Of a stretch of 64,000 nucleotides of DNA, positions 1 to 8,058 are shown in pieces. Made by a program: the position numbers and the translations under genes. Within the stretch, counting starts at the first letter, position 1; each line of letters opens with the position of its first letter. This DNA comes from Pseudomonas botevensis (lineage in GTDB: Bacteria; Pseudomonadota; Gammaproteobacteria; Pseudomonadales; Pseudomonadaceae), in NCBI RefSeq assembly GCF_019145475.1, contig NZ_JAHTKI010000002.1, forward strand, positions 348,237 to 412,236, in the 5' to 3' direction. Below the pieces are notes generated by a model, which saw only the letters and a list, made by a program, of their open reading frames with translations, was not told the DNA's origin and did no database searches.

Positions 1-1
1 C

Positions 2-877
2 CATGATGGCGCCCAGCGCCGACTGGAGTTGACGCAACAGACCCTGATCAGCCGCGAATACTCGTTCGCCCTGATCAGCCAGCGCCGCGCGACCGGTACG
101 GCCAGTGCGCTGGACTATCAAGAGGCGCTGGGACTGGTCGAGCAGTCTCGTGCCGAACAGGAAAGCAACCTGCGCCAGAAGCAGCAGGCGCTCAATGCGT
201 TGGTGTTGTTGCTGGGAACGAAGGACGCCGCGAAGTCGATCCCGCAAACCGTGCAGAAGCAACCGATGCTGGTTCAGGACATTGCGCCCGATACCACCTC
301 GACGCTGATTGAGCGGCGTCCGGACATTCTTGCCGCCGAGCATCGCTTGCAGGCACGCAATGCCGACATCGGCGCAGCGCGCGCAGCGTTCTTTCCGCGC
401 ATCAGCCTGACGGGCAGCTTCGGCACTTCCAGTGCGCAGATGTCGGGGTTGTTCGACGGCGGTTCGCGTTCCTGGGCCTTTGTGCCGACGCTGTCGTTGC
501 CGTTGTTTGACGCCGGGCGCAACAGCGCAGGCCTGAGCCTTGCTGAAGCCCGCAAGGACTCGGCCGTAGCCGCTTATGAAGGGACGATTCAAACCGCGTT
601 TCGCGAAGTGGCCGATGCATTGGCGGCCACCGACACGTTACGCCGGGAAGAAGCGGCGCGACGTGCCTTGGCCGACACCAGTAGCGAAACGCTGAAGCTG
701 GCCAAGGCCCGTTACGAGGGCGGTATCGACAGCCACCTGCGTTACCTCGACGCCCAGCGCACGCGCTTCGTCAACGAGTCGGCATTCATTGAGGTCAGCA
801 CGCAGCGGCAGTTGGCCCTGGTCGATCTGTTCCGTTCGTTGGGCGGCGGCTGGTCAGCCGAACGGCAGGTGCGATAG
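2..877 (+). CDS. Outer-membrane efflux factor (NodT/OprM family), 3' part
   Basis: This is the C-terminal part of a TolC-like outer-membrane channel protein that lets a tripartite drug or metabolite pump export across the outer membrane. The frame is open to the left edge of the window, so the start, the signal peptide and the lipobox are missing. About 290 residues are visible: long amphipathic helices (QSRAEQESNLRQKQQALNAL) and the RRPDILAAEHRLQARNADIGAARAAFFPRISL region. That region, with its RPD and AAFFPR..LTG motifs, is the signature of the second half of RND/MFS efflux outer-membrane factors. The gene ends at a strong terminator and faces a tetR gene, so it probably belongs to a pump operon that begins outside the window rather than to the emrAB genes on the other strand. 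Family assignment is secure; substrate is unknown. Confidence 0.9.
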   Translation, partial: HDGAQRRLELTQQTLISREYSFALISQRRATGTASALDYQEALGLVEQSRAEQESNLRQKQQALNALVLLLGTKDAAKSIPQTVQKQPMLVQDIAPDTTSTLIERRPDILAAEHRLQARNADIGAARAAFFPRISLTGSFGTSSAQMSGLFDGGSRSWAFVPTLSLPLFDAGRNSAGLSLAEARKDSAVAAYEGTIQTAFREVADALAATDTLRREEAARRALADTSSETLKLAKARYEGGIDSHLRYLDAQRTRFVNESAFIEVSTQRQLALVDLFRSLGGGWSAERQVR

Positions 878-906
878 CAACGGGTTGGCGCATCCAGCCT
901 GATTTC

Positions 907-941
907 AGCCCCGTGGATCATTTGATCGCGGGGCTTTTTTT
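907..941 (+). terminator. Rho-independent terminator after the efflux factor
   Basis: A 7-bp GC-rich stem (AGCCCCG at 907-913 pairing with CGGGGCT at 929-935) is followed by a run of T up to 941. It lies 30 bp after the stop codon of the outer-membrane factor and close to the end of the converging tetR gene. Confidence 0.85.
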
Positions 942-951
942 CGCCTGGATT

Positions 952-1518
952 TTACTGAGGACGGGCGGGACTGGCGGCGCCGTGCAGGAACATTTGCTCC
1001 AGCACATTGGCCGAATTGGCGCTGGCGGCACGTCCACGGCGTTCGGCATCGACCATGCCGAAAATCAGGGTCAGGAACAGTTCGCTGAACACCGCCGCCG
1101 TGATATCTATGCGAAACACGCCGAGCTGCTGACCACGCAGAAAGAATGCATCCAGCGCATCCACATAGGATTGCCAGCGATCGCCTTCGCCATTTGTCGG
1201 CAGGGTATCGGGGCGATACTGGAAGAGCAGGAACACCAGCATTTCACGGTGCGCCAGGTGCTCGTTGATCAGGCTGCGTAGCGCCGCCACGGGTTCACCG
1301 TGCAACAGATCGGTGGTGGCAATGATCTGGTTGAGCACCGTTTCGCCATGGCCCTCCATCATCTGCACCAGGTTGTCGCGGGTGCCGCAGAAGCGGTGCA
1401 GGGTGGCCTTGCTGACGCCGGCGGACTCGGCCAGTTCCTTGAGCGTCGCCCGTGGGCGATCAACGATGGCCAGGGCCAGCGCCTTGATGAGTCGTTCGTC
1501 TTGGGCAGTCAGGGACAT
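952..1518 (-). CDS. TetR-family transcriptional regulator
   Basis: A 188-residue DNA-binding repressor. The N-terminal helix-turn-helix reads ATLKELAESAGVSKATLHRFCG (residues about 25-46), typical of TetR proteins, and is followed by an all-helical ligand-binding and dimerisation domain. I chose the ATG at 1518 because the family begins about ten residues before the first helix; an upstream in-frame ATG at 1563 would add 15 residues of no recognisable domain. It is the last gene on the minus strand of the emrA-emrB group, 126 bp after emrB, so it may be transcribed with the pump or from its own promoter. Control of the neighbouring efflux genes is an inference from position. The ligand is unknown. 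Confidence 0.85.
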   Translation of the reverse strand: MSLTAQDERLIKALALAIVDRPRATLKELAESAGVSKATLHRFCGTRDNLVQMMEGHGETVLNQIIATTDLLHGEPVAALRSLINEHLAHREMLVFLLFQYRPDTLPTNGEGDRWQSYVDALDAFFLRGQQLGVFRIDITAAVFSELFLTLIFGMVDAERRGRAASANSANVLEQMFLHGAASPARPQ

Positions 1519-1644
1519 CAATAGGTCTCGGCTCGAATTTCTATGGGACGCATTGTGCCGCAAAAGCTTGCGAGAACAATGAAAACGGCGAATCCGTATT
1601 GATTTTTACAGCCGTGAACACAGCACTTCGCAATCTGCACGGCT

Positions 1645-3210
1645 TCAATGAGCGTCGGCGGACGGTTGTCTGGGCGGCTGAACCTTGTGCATCAGCGGCA
1701 CCAGCAAGGTGGCGACCACAAAGCACGACATGATCATCAGGAACGCGTCGGCATAGGTGAGTGTCTGCGCTTCCCGCCAAGTCAGAGCCCACAGTTGATG
1801 CAGCGCGGTCTGGCTGCCTTCGAGGCTGTTCTGGCCGAGCAATTGGGCATTCAGGGTCAGTTGGTCGAGCCAGGCATTCATGGTTTCGTTGCGGGTATTG
1901 AGGTGTTCGGCCAGCCTCAGGAAATGCAGGTTGGTGCGATCGTTGAGCACCGTGGCGCACGCAGCAATGCCAATGGCGCCACCCAGATTGCGCATCAGGT
2001 TGAACAGTCCCGAGGCAAGCTTGAGCCGGTCAGGGGCCAGAGATCCGAGGGTGAGGGTGACAACGGGCGGCACCGCCAGTTGTTGAGCGAAGCCGCGAAT
2101 TGCCTGCGGCAACAGCAGCTCCTTGGCACCCCAGTCGTGGGTGATCGGCGAGAAGTCCCACATCGACACGGCAAAGAGGGCCAGGCCCAGCATCAGAATC
2201 CAGCGCAGATCGATGCGGTTGGCCAGCAGCGCGTACACCGGGATCGCCAGCAACTGAAAGACGCCGGTGGAAAATACCGCCAGGCCGATGTCCAGTGATC
2301 CATATCCGCGAACACGTCCCAGGAACAGCGGCGTCAGGTAAATGGTGGCGAAAATGCCGATCCCGGTGATAAACGAGAACAGGCAACCGAGGGCGAAATT
2401 GCGATCACGCAAGGCGCGCAGGTCGACAATCGGTTCGGAAATCTCCAGGCAGCGCCAGATGAACAAGGCACCGCTGATGCCCGCGATCCAGGCAGTGGTG
2501 GCGATGGTGCTGTCGCTGAACCAGTTCCAGCGCGGGCCTTCTTCGAGGGTGTATTCCAGGCAACCGAGAAACACCGCCATCAGGATCATGCCGATGTAGT
2601 CGGCGCCCTTGAGCAAGGCCAGGTTGGGGCGGTCGACTTTCACCAGCATCGGCACGGCCAACGTCACGAACAGGCCCGGCACCAGGTTGATATAGAACAG
2701 CCAGTGCCAGGATGAAATATCGGTGATCCAGCCACCGACCGCCGGGCCGAGGGTCGGGGCCAGCGAGGCAATGGCGCCGATGGTCGAGGCCGCGATCACC
2801 CGCTGTTTGCCGGTGAAGTACATGAATGCCGTGGTGAACACCAGCGGGATCATTGAGCCGCCCAGGAAACCCTGCAGGGCGCGGAAAGCAATCATGCTCT
2901 GGATGTTCCAGGCCAGCGCGCACAACAGGCTGGTCAAGGTGAAACCGGCTGCCGACGCCGCGAACAGCCAGCGCGTGCTCATCACTCGGGAGAGCCAGCC
3001 GGAGAGCGGAATCACGATGATCTCCGCGATCAGGTAAGCGGTCTGCACCCAGGCGGTGTCGTCCGCACCGGCCGACAGACCACCGCCGATGTCCTTGAGC
3101 GACGCGGAGACGATCTGGATGTCGATCAGGGCGATGAACATGCCCACGCACATGGTCGCGAAGGCGGCGACTTTTTGCGCCGTGGTCAGTGTCGGCAGTG
3201 GGCTGTTCAT
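1645..3210 (-). CDS. MFS drug transporter, DHA2 family (EmrB-like)
   Basis: A 521-residue inner-membrane proton antiporter with about 14 hydrophobic segments. DHA2 hallmarks are visible: the start (MCVGMFIALIDIQIV), the motif-C-like stretch LAPTLGPAVGGWI and the WHWLFYINLVPG segment. Such proteins expel hydrophobic drugs or uncouplers together with a periplasmic adaptor and an outer-membrane channel. The start codon overlaps the stop of the adaptor gene by 4 bp (ATGA), so the two are translationally coupled. No outer-membrane partner is encoded in the operon; the factor on the opposite strand at the left edge could serve, but nothing in the sequence proves it. Confidence 0.92.
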   Translation of the reverse strand: MNSPLPTLTTAQKVAAFATMCVGMFIALIDIQIVSASLKDIGGGLSAGADDTAWVQTAYLIAEIIVIPLSGWLSRVMSTRWLFAASAAGFTLTSLLCALAWNIQSMIAFRALQGFLGGSMIPLVFTTAFMYFTGKQRVIAASTIGAIASLAPTLGPAVGGWITDISSWHWLFYINLVPGLFVTLAVPMLVKVDRPNLALLKGADYIGMILMAVFLGCLEYTLEEGPRWNWFSDSTIATTAWIAGISGALFIWRCLEISEPIVDLRALRDRNFALGCLFSFITGIGIFATIYLTPLFLGRVRGYGSLDIGLAVFSTGVFQLLAIPVYALLANRIDLRWILMLGLALFAVSMWDFSPITHDWGAKELLLPQAIRGFAQQLAVPPVVTLTLGSLAPDRLKLASGLFNLMRNLGGAIGIAACATVLNDRTNLHFLRLAEHLNTRNETMNAWLDQLTLNAQLLGQNSLEGSQTALHQLWALTWREAQTLTYADAFLMIMSCFVVATLLVPLMHKVQPPRQPSADAH

Positions 3211-4319
3211 GGCTGGCCTGCCAGCGCCACTTCGTTGCGCGACGACGCATCATGAGTGTCTACCCGGACCACCACGGACAATCCCGGACGCAGCGCACCC
3301 AGTTGGGCATCGGCGGCGTCCAGACGTACCCGGACCGGCACGCGCTGCACGATCTTGGTGAAGTTGCCAGTGGCGTTTTCCGGCGGCAATATGCTGAACT
3401 GCGCGCCAGTGGCCGGTGCCAGGCTTTCAACGTGACCGTGAAATTCACGACCGGGCAAAATGTCGGCACGGATGCTGACGCTTTGGCCTTCCTGCATATG
3501 CGCCAGTTGGTCTTCCTTGAAGTTGGCGTCGATCCACAGTCCTTTCGCCGGGACCACCGAAATCAGTTGGCTACCCGCTGCGGCATAGCTGCCGACCCGC
3601 ACGCGACGGTTTCCGACATACGCATCGACAGGGGCGCGCAACTCGGTGTAGCCGACGTTCAGCAGCGCCTGTTCGCGTTCGGCTTGCGCCTGCTGCAAGG
3701 CCGCGCGGGCCTGGCCGCGCTGGCTTTCGATCACTGCCAGTTGCCGGCGGGCCGCCAACAGCCCGGCTTCTGCACGAGCGCGATCGGCCCGGGCGGTTTT
3801 CCAGGTGGCGTCGACCCGCTGGGCACTTTCGACCGAGACGGCCTGGCTGCGGACCAGATTTTGATAGCGCGCGTGGTCATCCCCGGCGCGTTTGGCTTCC
3901 GCGTCCGACGCATCGATCTGCGCCTTGGCCTGATCGATCACCGCTTGTTGCAATTGCTCGGTCGCATCGAGGTTGATCAGGCTGGCCTGTTGCGCCGCGA
4001 CGGCGCCATCGGCCTTGGCCAGTGCCGCGCGATAGTCGCGCACATCGATCCGGGCGAGCAGATCGCCGGCTTTGACAAACTGGTTGTCCTGCACCACCAC
4101 TTCACTGATGTAGCCCGGCACCTTGGCACTGATGACCGTGACATCGGCGCCGACATAGGCATCGTCGGTGTCTTCGATGAAGCGATTGACCGACCACCAG
4201 TGGCCGCCGTAACCGACGGCACCGATGATGGCGAGGGCCAACAGCCCGAGTTTCAAGGCTTTTTTGGAGCGGGCGGGGCGAGCGGCCTGTACGACTTCGG
4301 GGCTGACTTGAGTGTTCAT
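3207..4319 (-). CDS. HlyD/EmrA-type membrane fusion protein
   Basis: A 370-residue periplasmic adaptor for the downstream EmrB-like pump. One membrane anchor lies at residues 21-38. A lipoyl-like half-domain follows (DAYVGADVTVISAKVPGYIS, about 53-72), then a long alanine-rich coiled coil (about 95-215), then the second lipoyl half (TELRAPVDAYVGNRRVRVG) and a beta-barrel domain. The DDAYV motif and the order of domains are those of EmrA and VceA. It starts 21 bp after the hxlR gene and overlaps emrB by 4 bp, so hxlR, emrA and emrB are very likely one transcript. Confidence 0.92.
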   Translation of the reverse strand: MNTQVSPEVVQAARPARSKKALKLGLLALAIIGAVGYGGHWWSVNRFIEDTDDAYVGADVTVISAKVPGYISEVVVQDNQFVKAGDLLARIDVRDYRAALAKADGAVAAQQASLINLDATEQLQQAVIDQAKAQIDASDAEAKRAGDDHARYQNLVRSQAVSVESAQRVDATWKTARADRARAEAGLLAARRQLAVIESQRGQARAALQQAQAEREQALLNVGYTELRAPVDAYVGNRRVRVGSYAAAGSQLISVVPAKGLWIDANFKEDQLAHMQEGQSVSIRADILPGREFHGHVESLAPATGAQFSILPPENATGNFTKIVQRVPVRVRLDAADAQLGALRPGLSVVVRVDTHDASSRNEVALAGQP

Positions 4320-4340
4320 GGCGATGACCTTTGCGGGACG

Positions 4341-4862
4341 TTAATGGGGGAAGTGGCTGATCAAGGCATCAGCCTCGCGATAGGCCTGACCGGCGCGCAC
4401 ACGCCATTTGGCCAATTCGTCGGCGTCCTGCGACACATGCACCCGGTGGCCCTCGTGGGTGATGGGCTTGCCGGTGTTGGCGTCCATCAACACCAGATCC
4501 ACAGGTTTGCCAGTGGCTTCGTCGGCCAGGAAAACCTTGTCCGAGCCGCTGGTGTGGCGGGCGCCCCAGGCCATCAGCGTGAGGATGACCGGGCGTAGAT
4601 CCCGGCCTGCTTCGGTGAGGAGGTACTCGTAACGGGGCGGGTTGTCCTGATAAGGACGGCGTTCGAGCAGACCGGCGGCGGTCAGCGCGCCGAGGCGGCG
4701 GGTCAGGGTGTTCGACGCGATACCCAGGCTGTTGAGGAATTCGTCGAAACGGCGCAGACCGTAGAAGGCATCACGCAGGATCAACAGGCTCCAGCCGTCA
4801 CCAATGTGCTCAAGGGTATGGGCGACCGGACAAGGCATAGATTGAAAGCTGGCTCTTTTCAT
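4341..4862 (-). CDS. HxlR-family transcriptional regulator
   Basis: A 173-residue winged-helix regulator. The N-terminal MPCPVAHTLEHIGDGWSLLILRDAF and the RRFDEFLNSLGIASNTLTRRLGAL recognition region are characteristic of HxlR proteins, several of which sense quinones or aldehydes. The conserved cysteine follows SMP near residue 11. The C-terminal 60 residues extend beyond the usual HxlR core of about 110 residues. It is the first gene of the efflux operon, and a perfect 8-bp inverted repeat lies 26 bp upstream of its start, which suggests autoregulation and control of the whole operon. Those regulatory statements are inference. Confidence 0.88.
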   Translation of the reverse strand: MKRASFQSMPCPVAHTLEHIGDGWSLLILRDAFYGLRRFDEFLNSLGIASNTLTRRLGALTAAGLLERRPYQDNPPRYEYLLTEAGRDLRPVILTLMAWGARHTSGSDKVFLADEATGKPVDLVLMDANTGKPITHEGHRVHVSQDADELAKWRVRAGQAYREADALISHFPH

Positions 4863-4887
4863 CGGGCTTCTCCACAGTAAGTGGTGA

Positions 4888-4907
4888 AATATTATGCAAA
4901 TAATATT
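4888..4907. promoter_or_regulatory. Candidate HxlR operator
   Basis: A perfect inverted repeat, AATATTAT - 4 bp - ATAATATT, sits in the AT-rich region upstream of hxlR. Its size and its position over the likely core promoter fit a dimeric winged-helix repressor. Binding is not shown. Confidence 0.5.
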
Positions 4908-5022
4908 ACATAGATAATTTCATCATGGAAGTGACTTTTCTAAAGCGTCGATGCCGGTCATCGGTTCGTGCTCGAACCCAATTTCGGAGGGGGAGGGAAA
5001 CTCGATGGAGTAACGAGCAAGC

Positions 5023-5055
5023 AAAAAAAAGCCCCGCAGCCAAATGGCGCGGGGC
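5023..5055 (-). terminator. Rho-independent terminator after tetR
   Basis: Read on the minus strand, GCCCCGC (5055-5049) pairs with GCGGGGC (5037-5031), extended by GCC/GGC, and is followed by eight T. It lies 34 bp after the stop codon of the tetR gene at 5089. Confidence 0.85.
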
Positions 5056-5088
5056 AACAAATCACCGACGATGCGGGGAGGGGCCGTA

Positions 5089-5673
5089 TCAGCGATCCAC
5101 CGATTCGCCGTGCGGTTGACGCAAGTAGTGCTTCTCAATGGTATGGCGCGTCGAGGAAATGATTTCCTTGCGGGTCTGCTCCTTCGCCACGACGCGGGAC
5201 AACATCAAGGCACCCACACATTGAGCGAGAATGGCCCAGGCAGCCTCCGGATCGTCGACACGTCTGGCCCAGGCCTGCTGAATGTGTTTCAACCCTTTCT
5301 CGACCGTCTGGCGCACTTCGGGTTCGGCGCGTGCGATCTCTGCGCCCAATGCGGGAAGCACGCACCCCTCATCGGGATGAAGCGAGTGAAAGGTACTCAG
5401 GTAGGTGCGCAAGCATTGCTCCAACTGCTCCCCTGACTGGTTTTGATCGCCAGCCAGCATTTCGGTGCTGTTTCGGATCTCGTCTTCAATCACCGCCTGG
5501 AACAGTGCCTGCTTGGAGGGGAAGTGGCTGTAGAAAGCACCGCCCGTCATGCCGATGGCGGACATCAACGCGTCAACGCCGGTCGTGCCGAAACCGCCTT
5601 TCTTGGTGATGGCTCGTGCGGTTTCAAGCAGTCTGGATCGTGTCTCTTCCTTGTGCGTTTTGGAGTAGCGCAT
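5089..5673 (-). CDS. TetR-family transcriptional regulator
   Basis: A 194-residue repressor with the TetR helix-turn-helix near residues 10-56: ARAITKKGGFGTTGVDALM, then MTGGAFYSHFPSKQALF. The FYSHFPSK variant and the length resemble regulators of NADPH-dependent oxidoreductases and efflux genes in proteobacteria. No obvious partner is adjacent: the downstream gene is the hxlR operon and the upstream gene is a two-component regulator. A 15-bp palindrome 50 bp upstream of the start is a likely autoregulatory site. Target genes are unknown. Confidence 0.87.
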   Translation of the reverse strand: MRYSKTHKEETRSRLLETARAITKKGGFGTTGVDALMSAIGMTGGAFYSHFPSKQALFQAVIEDEIRNSTEMLAGDQNQSGEQLEQCLRTYLSTFHSLHPDEGCVLPALGAEIARAEPEVRQTVEKGLKHIQQAWARRVDDPEAAWAILAQCVGALMLSRVVAKEQTRKEIISSTRHTIEKHYLRQPHGESVDR

Positions 5674-5722
5674 GGGTGGATCTCAGCGATGGATTGACAT
5701 GCGGCGGAGCTTAGCATGTCGC

Positions 5723-5737
5723 TCGTTTAGTAAACGA
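5723..5737. promoter_or_regulatory. Candidate TetR operator
   Basis: A perfect palindrome, TCGTTTA-G-TAAACGA, is centred 57 bp upstream of the tetR start codon and outside the neighbouring response-regulator gene. The size and symmetry match TetR-family operators. Confidence 0.55.
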
Positions 5738-5754
5738 TCACTCAGACTCTTCAG

Positions 5755-6387
5755 TCAGTGCGAAATGAGCCCGTGATCGATCGCGTATTTGACCAGCGCC
5801 GCCGGTTTGTCGATGTTGAGTTTGCGGCGAATGCTCAGGCGATGGGTTTCCACGGTGCGCACGCTGATGTCCAGTTCCCGCGCCATTTCCTTGTTGTTCA
5901 ACCCTTGCGCCATCTTCGACAGCACCTGGCGTTCCCGAGGCGTCAGCTCGCTGTCGCTGTTCTTGTCGGCAATCAGCCTTTGCGCGATTTCGGCGCTGTA
6001 GAACGTACCGCCGCTGGTGATGGCTTCGATGGCCGCAAGGATTTCTCGCGACGGCGCATTCTTCAGCACATAGCCGCTTGCACCTGAGCGCAGGGACTCA
6101 CTCACGTATTCATGATTGTCGTACATGCTCAGGACCAGCACTTTGAGCGACGGGTACTGGCTGCGCAGCACACGGGTCAGCACCAGGCCATTCATGTCGC
6201 GCAGGCTGATGTCCACCAGCAGCAGGTCCGGTTGGCAGCGTCCGACCATTTCGATCGCCTCGGCGCCACTTTCGGCTTCGCCCACCACTTCCAGAGGCGG
6301 CATGACCGCCAGCAGGGCCTTGATGCCGTCGCGGACCAGAGAGTGGTCGTCAACCAAGGCGACGCGGATAGGAGAGGGCAGGTTCAT
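5755..6387 (-). CDS. NarL/LuxR-family response regulator
   Basis: A 210-residue response regulator, the output of the kinase encoded just upstream. The receiver domain has the acidic pair (VDDH), phospho-acceptor Asp59 in LLLVDISLRDMNG and a Lys in YVLKNAPS. The C-terminal LuxR helix-turn-helix reads LTPRERQVLSKMAQGLNNKEMA...VRTVETHRLSIRRKLN. I prefer the ATG at 6387, preceded by AAGAGTG, over the GTG at 6399. It forms an operon with the kinase (gap about 30 bp) and is divergent from cstA, so control of cstA is the simplest inference. It resembles AgmR/ErdR-type regulators, but the sequence does not establish orthology. Confidence 0.9.
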   Translation of the reverse strand: MNLPSPIRVALVDDHSLVRDGIKALLAVMPPLEVVGEAESGAEAIEMVGRCQPDLLLVDISLRDMNGLVLTRVLRSQYPSLKVLVLSMYDNHEYVSESLRSGASGYVLKNAPSREILAAIEAITSGGTFYSAEIAQRLIADKNSDSELTPRERQVLSKMAQGLNNKEMARELDISVRTVETHRLSIRRKLNIDKPAALVKYAIDHGLISH

Positions 6388-6419
6388 TGCGGTATTCACT
6401 CTTATTGTTTTGGGAGGCG

Positions 6420-7781
6420 TCAGGATTTGTCGACGGAAGGGTTCATGGGCAGCAGCACGTCCAGCTCACTGCGCCCCGGCGTCGAAATCAGATCGAAGCG
6501 ACCGCCAAAGTGCTCAACCCGCTCGCGCATGTTGCGCAGCCCGATTCCGGCATGGCGCCGTTGGACCTGAGCGACGTTGAAACCCACACCATCATCGACC
6601 ACGGTCAGGCGAATGTTGTCGTCCGTGCCGTGCAGGGTAATGGAAACGTTTTTTGCCTGTGCATGGCGTTCGATGTTGGTCAGACACTCCTGCACGATGC
6701 GGAACAATGACACCGCTGCGCCATCGACCAGATGACAATCGAATTCGTTGTCGTTGTAGGTCACCGCAAGGCCGCTGCGCTGCTCGAATTCCGCCGCCAG
6801 CTGGCCGATGGCCGCCGACAGACCCAGGGTGTCGAGCAACGAAGAACGCAAGTCGTGAGACAGGCTGCGCACTTCTCCAATCGCTTCGCCAAGCCGCTCG
6901 GTGGCATTTCTCAAAATCGTCAGGCCATTGTCCTGTCCCTTCTCCAGCACATGGCTGGCCAGTTCGAACTGAAACTTGATCGAGACCAGTACCTGGCTGA
7001 TGCCGTCGTGCAACTCGCGGGAGACCCGTGAACGTTCCTCCTCTTGCAGACTGACGATGCGCTGCGTCAGACGCTGCAGTTTCTTGTCCGCCAGACGGTG
7101 CTCGCTGACGTTGAGGGTAATCCCGGTGGCGAACACGAACAGTACGGCAACGAGGGCGACAACGCCTATCGCCATCATGGTTTTGCGAATGCCCATGGCC
7201 ACTTCGGTACGCGCTTGCTGAGTGGCGCGCTCGACGTCTTCAATGTAGATGCCGGTGCCCAGCATCCAGCCCCAGCGGTCGAGCATGACCACATAGGCGA
7301 GCTTGTCGGTGACCTGGCCGGAGGAGGGCTTGTTCCAGGCGTAGCGTTGAAAGCCTTCGCCGGATTGAGCGCTCTTGAGCAACGCCTGAATCACCGGTAA
7401 ACCGTGTGGGTCCTTCATGTCCCACAGGTATTGGCCCACCAGTTCCGACTGGCGCGCGTGCATCAGGCTGCGACCTTCATGGTCGTAGACGAAAAAGTAA
7501 CCGTTGATGCCGAAGCTGAGCTTGCGCAGTTCTTCCAGCACTTGTTGCTGCGCATGGGCATCGCCGCGCCCATCGTCATACAGCGGCGCAATCAGGCTCT
7601 GCGCCATTTCCACGTAGTTTTTCAGCTCCGCACGCTTGCTCGCCAGAATGCTGTCTTCAATCAGTTGCGCCTGCTGATCGCCCAACTGGCGGTTGAGGGA
7701 AATCACCAACCCACAGATCACCGCAATCGCCAGTACGAGCGGCAGAATTCCAAGGGCGACGATTTTGTGTTTGAGCTGCAT
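6420..7781 (-). CDS. Cache-domain sensor histidine kinase (HisKA_3)
   Basis: A 453-residue membrane kinase. TM1 is at residues 7-29, a periplasmic single-Cache domain spans about 35-190 (FGINGYFFVYDHEGRSLMH, DRWGWMLGTGIYIEDV), and TM2 is at about 201-224. The HisKA_3 box has His258 in SRELHDGISQVL, and a C-terminal HATPase_c domain has NIERHAQA, DDGVGF and GIGLRNMRERV. Cache domains of this type bind small carboxylates or amino acids. The ATG at 7781 is chosen for the AGGAG five bases upstream; an earlier in-frame start lacks this. It is divergent from cstA and in operon with the NarL-type regulator. Confidence 0.92.
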   Translation of the reverse strand: MQLKHKIVALGILPLVLAIAVICGLVISLNRQLGDQQAQLIEDSILASKRAELKNYVEMAQSLIAPLYDDGRGDAHAQQQVLEELRKLSFGINGYFFVYDHEGRSLMHARQSELVGQYLWDMKDPHGLPVIQALLKSAQSGEGFQRYAWNKPSSGQVTDKLAYVVMLDRWGWMLGTGIYIEDVERATQQARTEVAMGIRKTMMAIGVVALVAVLFVFATGITLNVSEHRLADKKLQRLTQRIVSLQEEERSRVSRELHDGISQVLVSIKFQFELASHVLEKGQDNGLTILRNATERLGEAIGEVRSLSHDLRSSLLDTLGLSAAIGQLAAEFEQRSGLAVTYNDNEFDCHLVDGAAVSLFRIVQECLTNIERHAQAKNVSITLHGTDDNIRLTVVDDGVGFNVAQVQRRHAGIGLRNMRERVEHFGGRFDLISTPGRSELDVLLPMNPSVDKS

Positions 7782-7914
7782 GGGGGCTCCTGTCCGGGGC
7801 GACGGCTCGGCATCATATGTCAAAAGATACGCCCGGCCTTAAACATTGGCGGACGGAATGACTGACGGCTCGAAACGATCCGTTGAAGCGTAAAACCGGC
7901 ACCCGCGTGGCATC

Positions 7915-7946
7915 TACGTAGAACTACGTAGGTGGCGCGTACGTAG
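7915..7946. promoter_or_regulatory. Triple TACGTA repeat in the kinase-cstA intergenic region
   Basis: Three copies of TACGTA begin at 7915, 7925 and 7940, two of them within CTACGTA and one followed by G. The spacings are 10 and 15 bp, one and one and a half helical turns. They lie between the divergent kinase and cstA genes and are good candidates for binding sites of the NarL-type regulator. No binding evidence is available. Confidence 0.45.
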
Positions 7947-8058
7947 TAACGCGGATTTCTTTGATGACAGGATGCGCAGATATTGGGCCAGCTCCGCATC
8001 GCGGACACAATTATAAAAATTACCGCCGCAGCCCCTGGTTGTCGGCAGGAGACAAGCT

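Noticed and set aside
3189..4598. A 469-codon open frame on the plus strand.
   Set aside because: Shadow of emrA and hxlR, whose domains are clear on the other strand.
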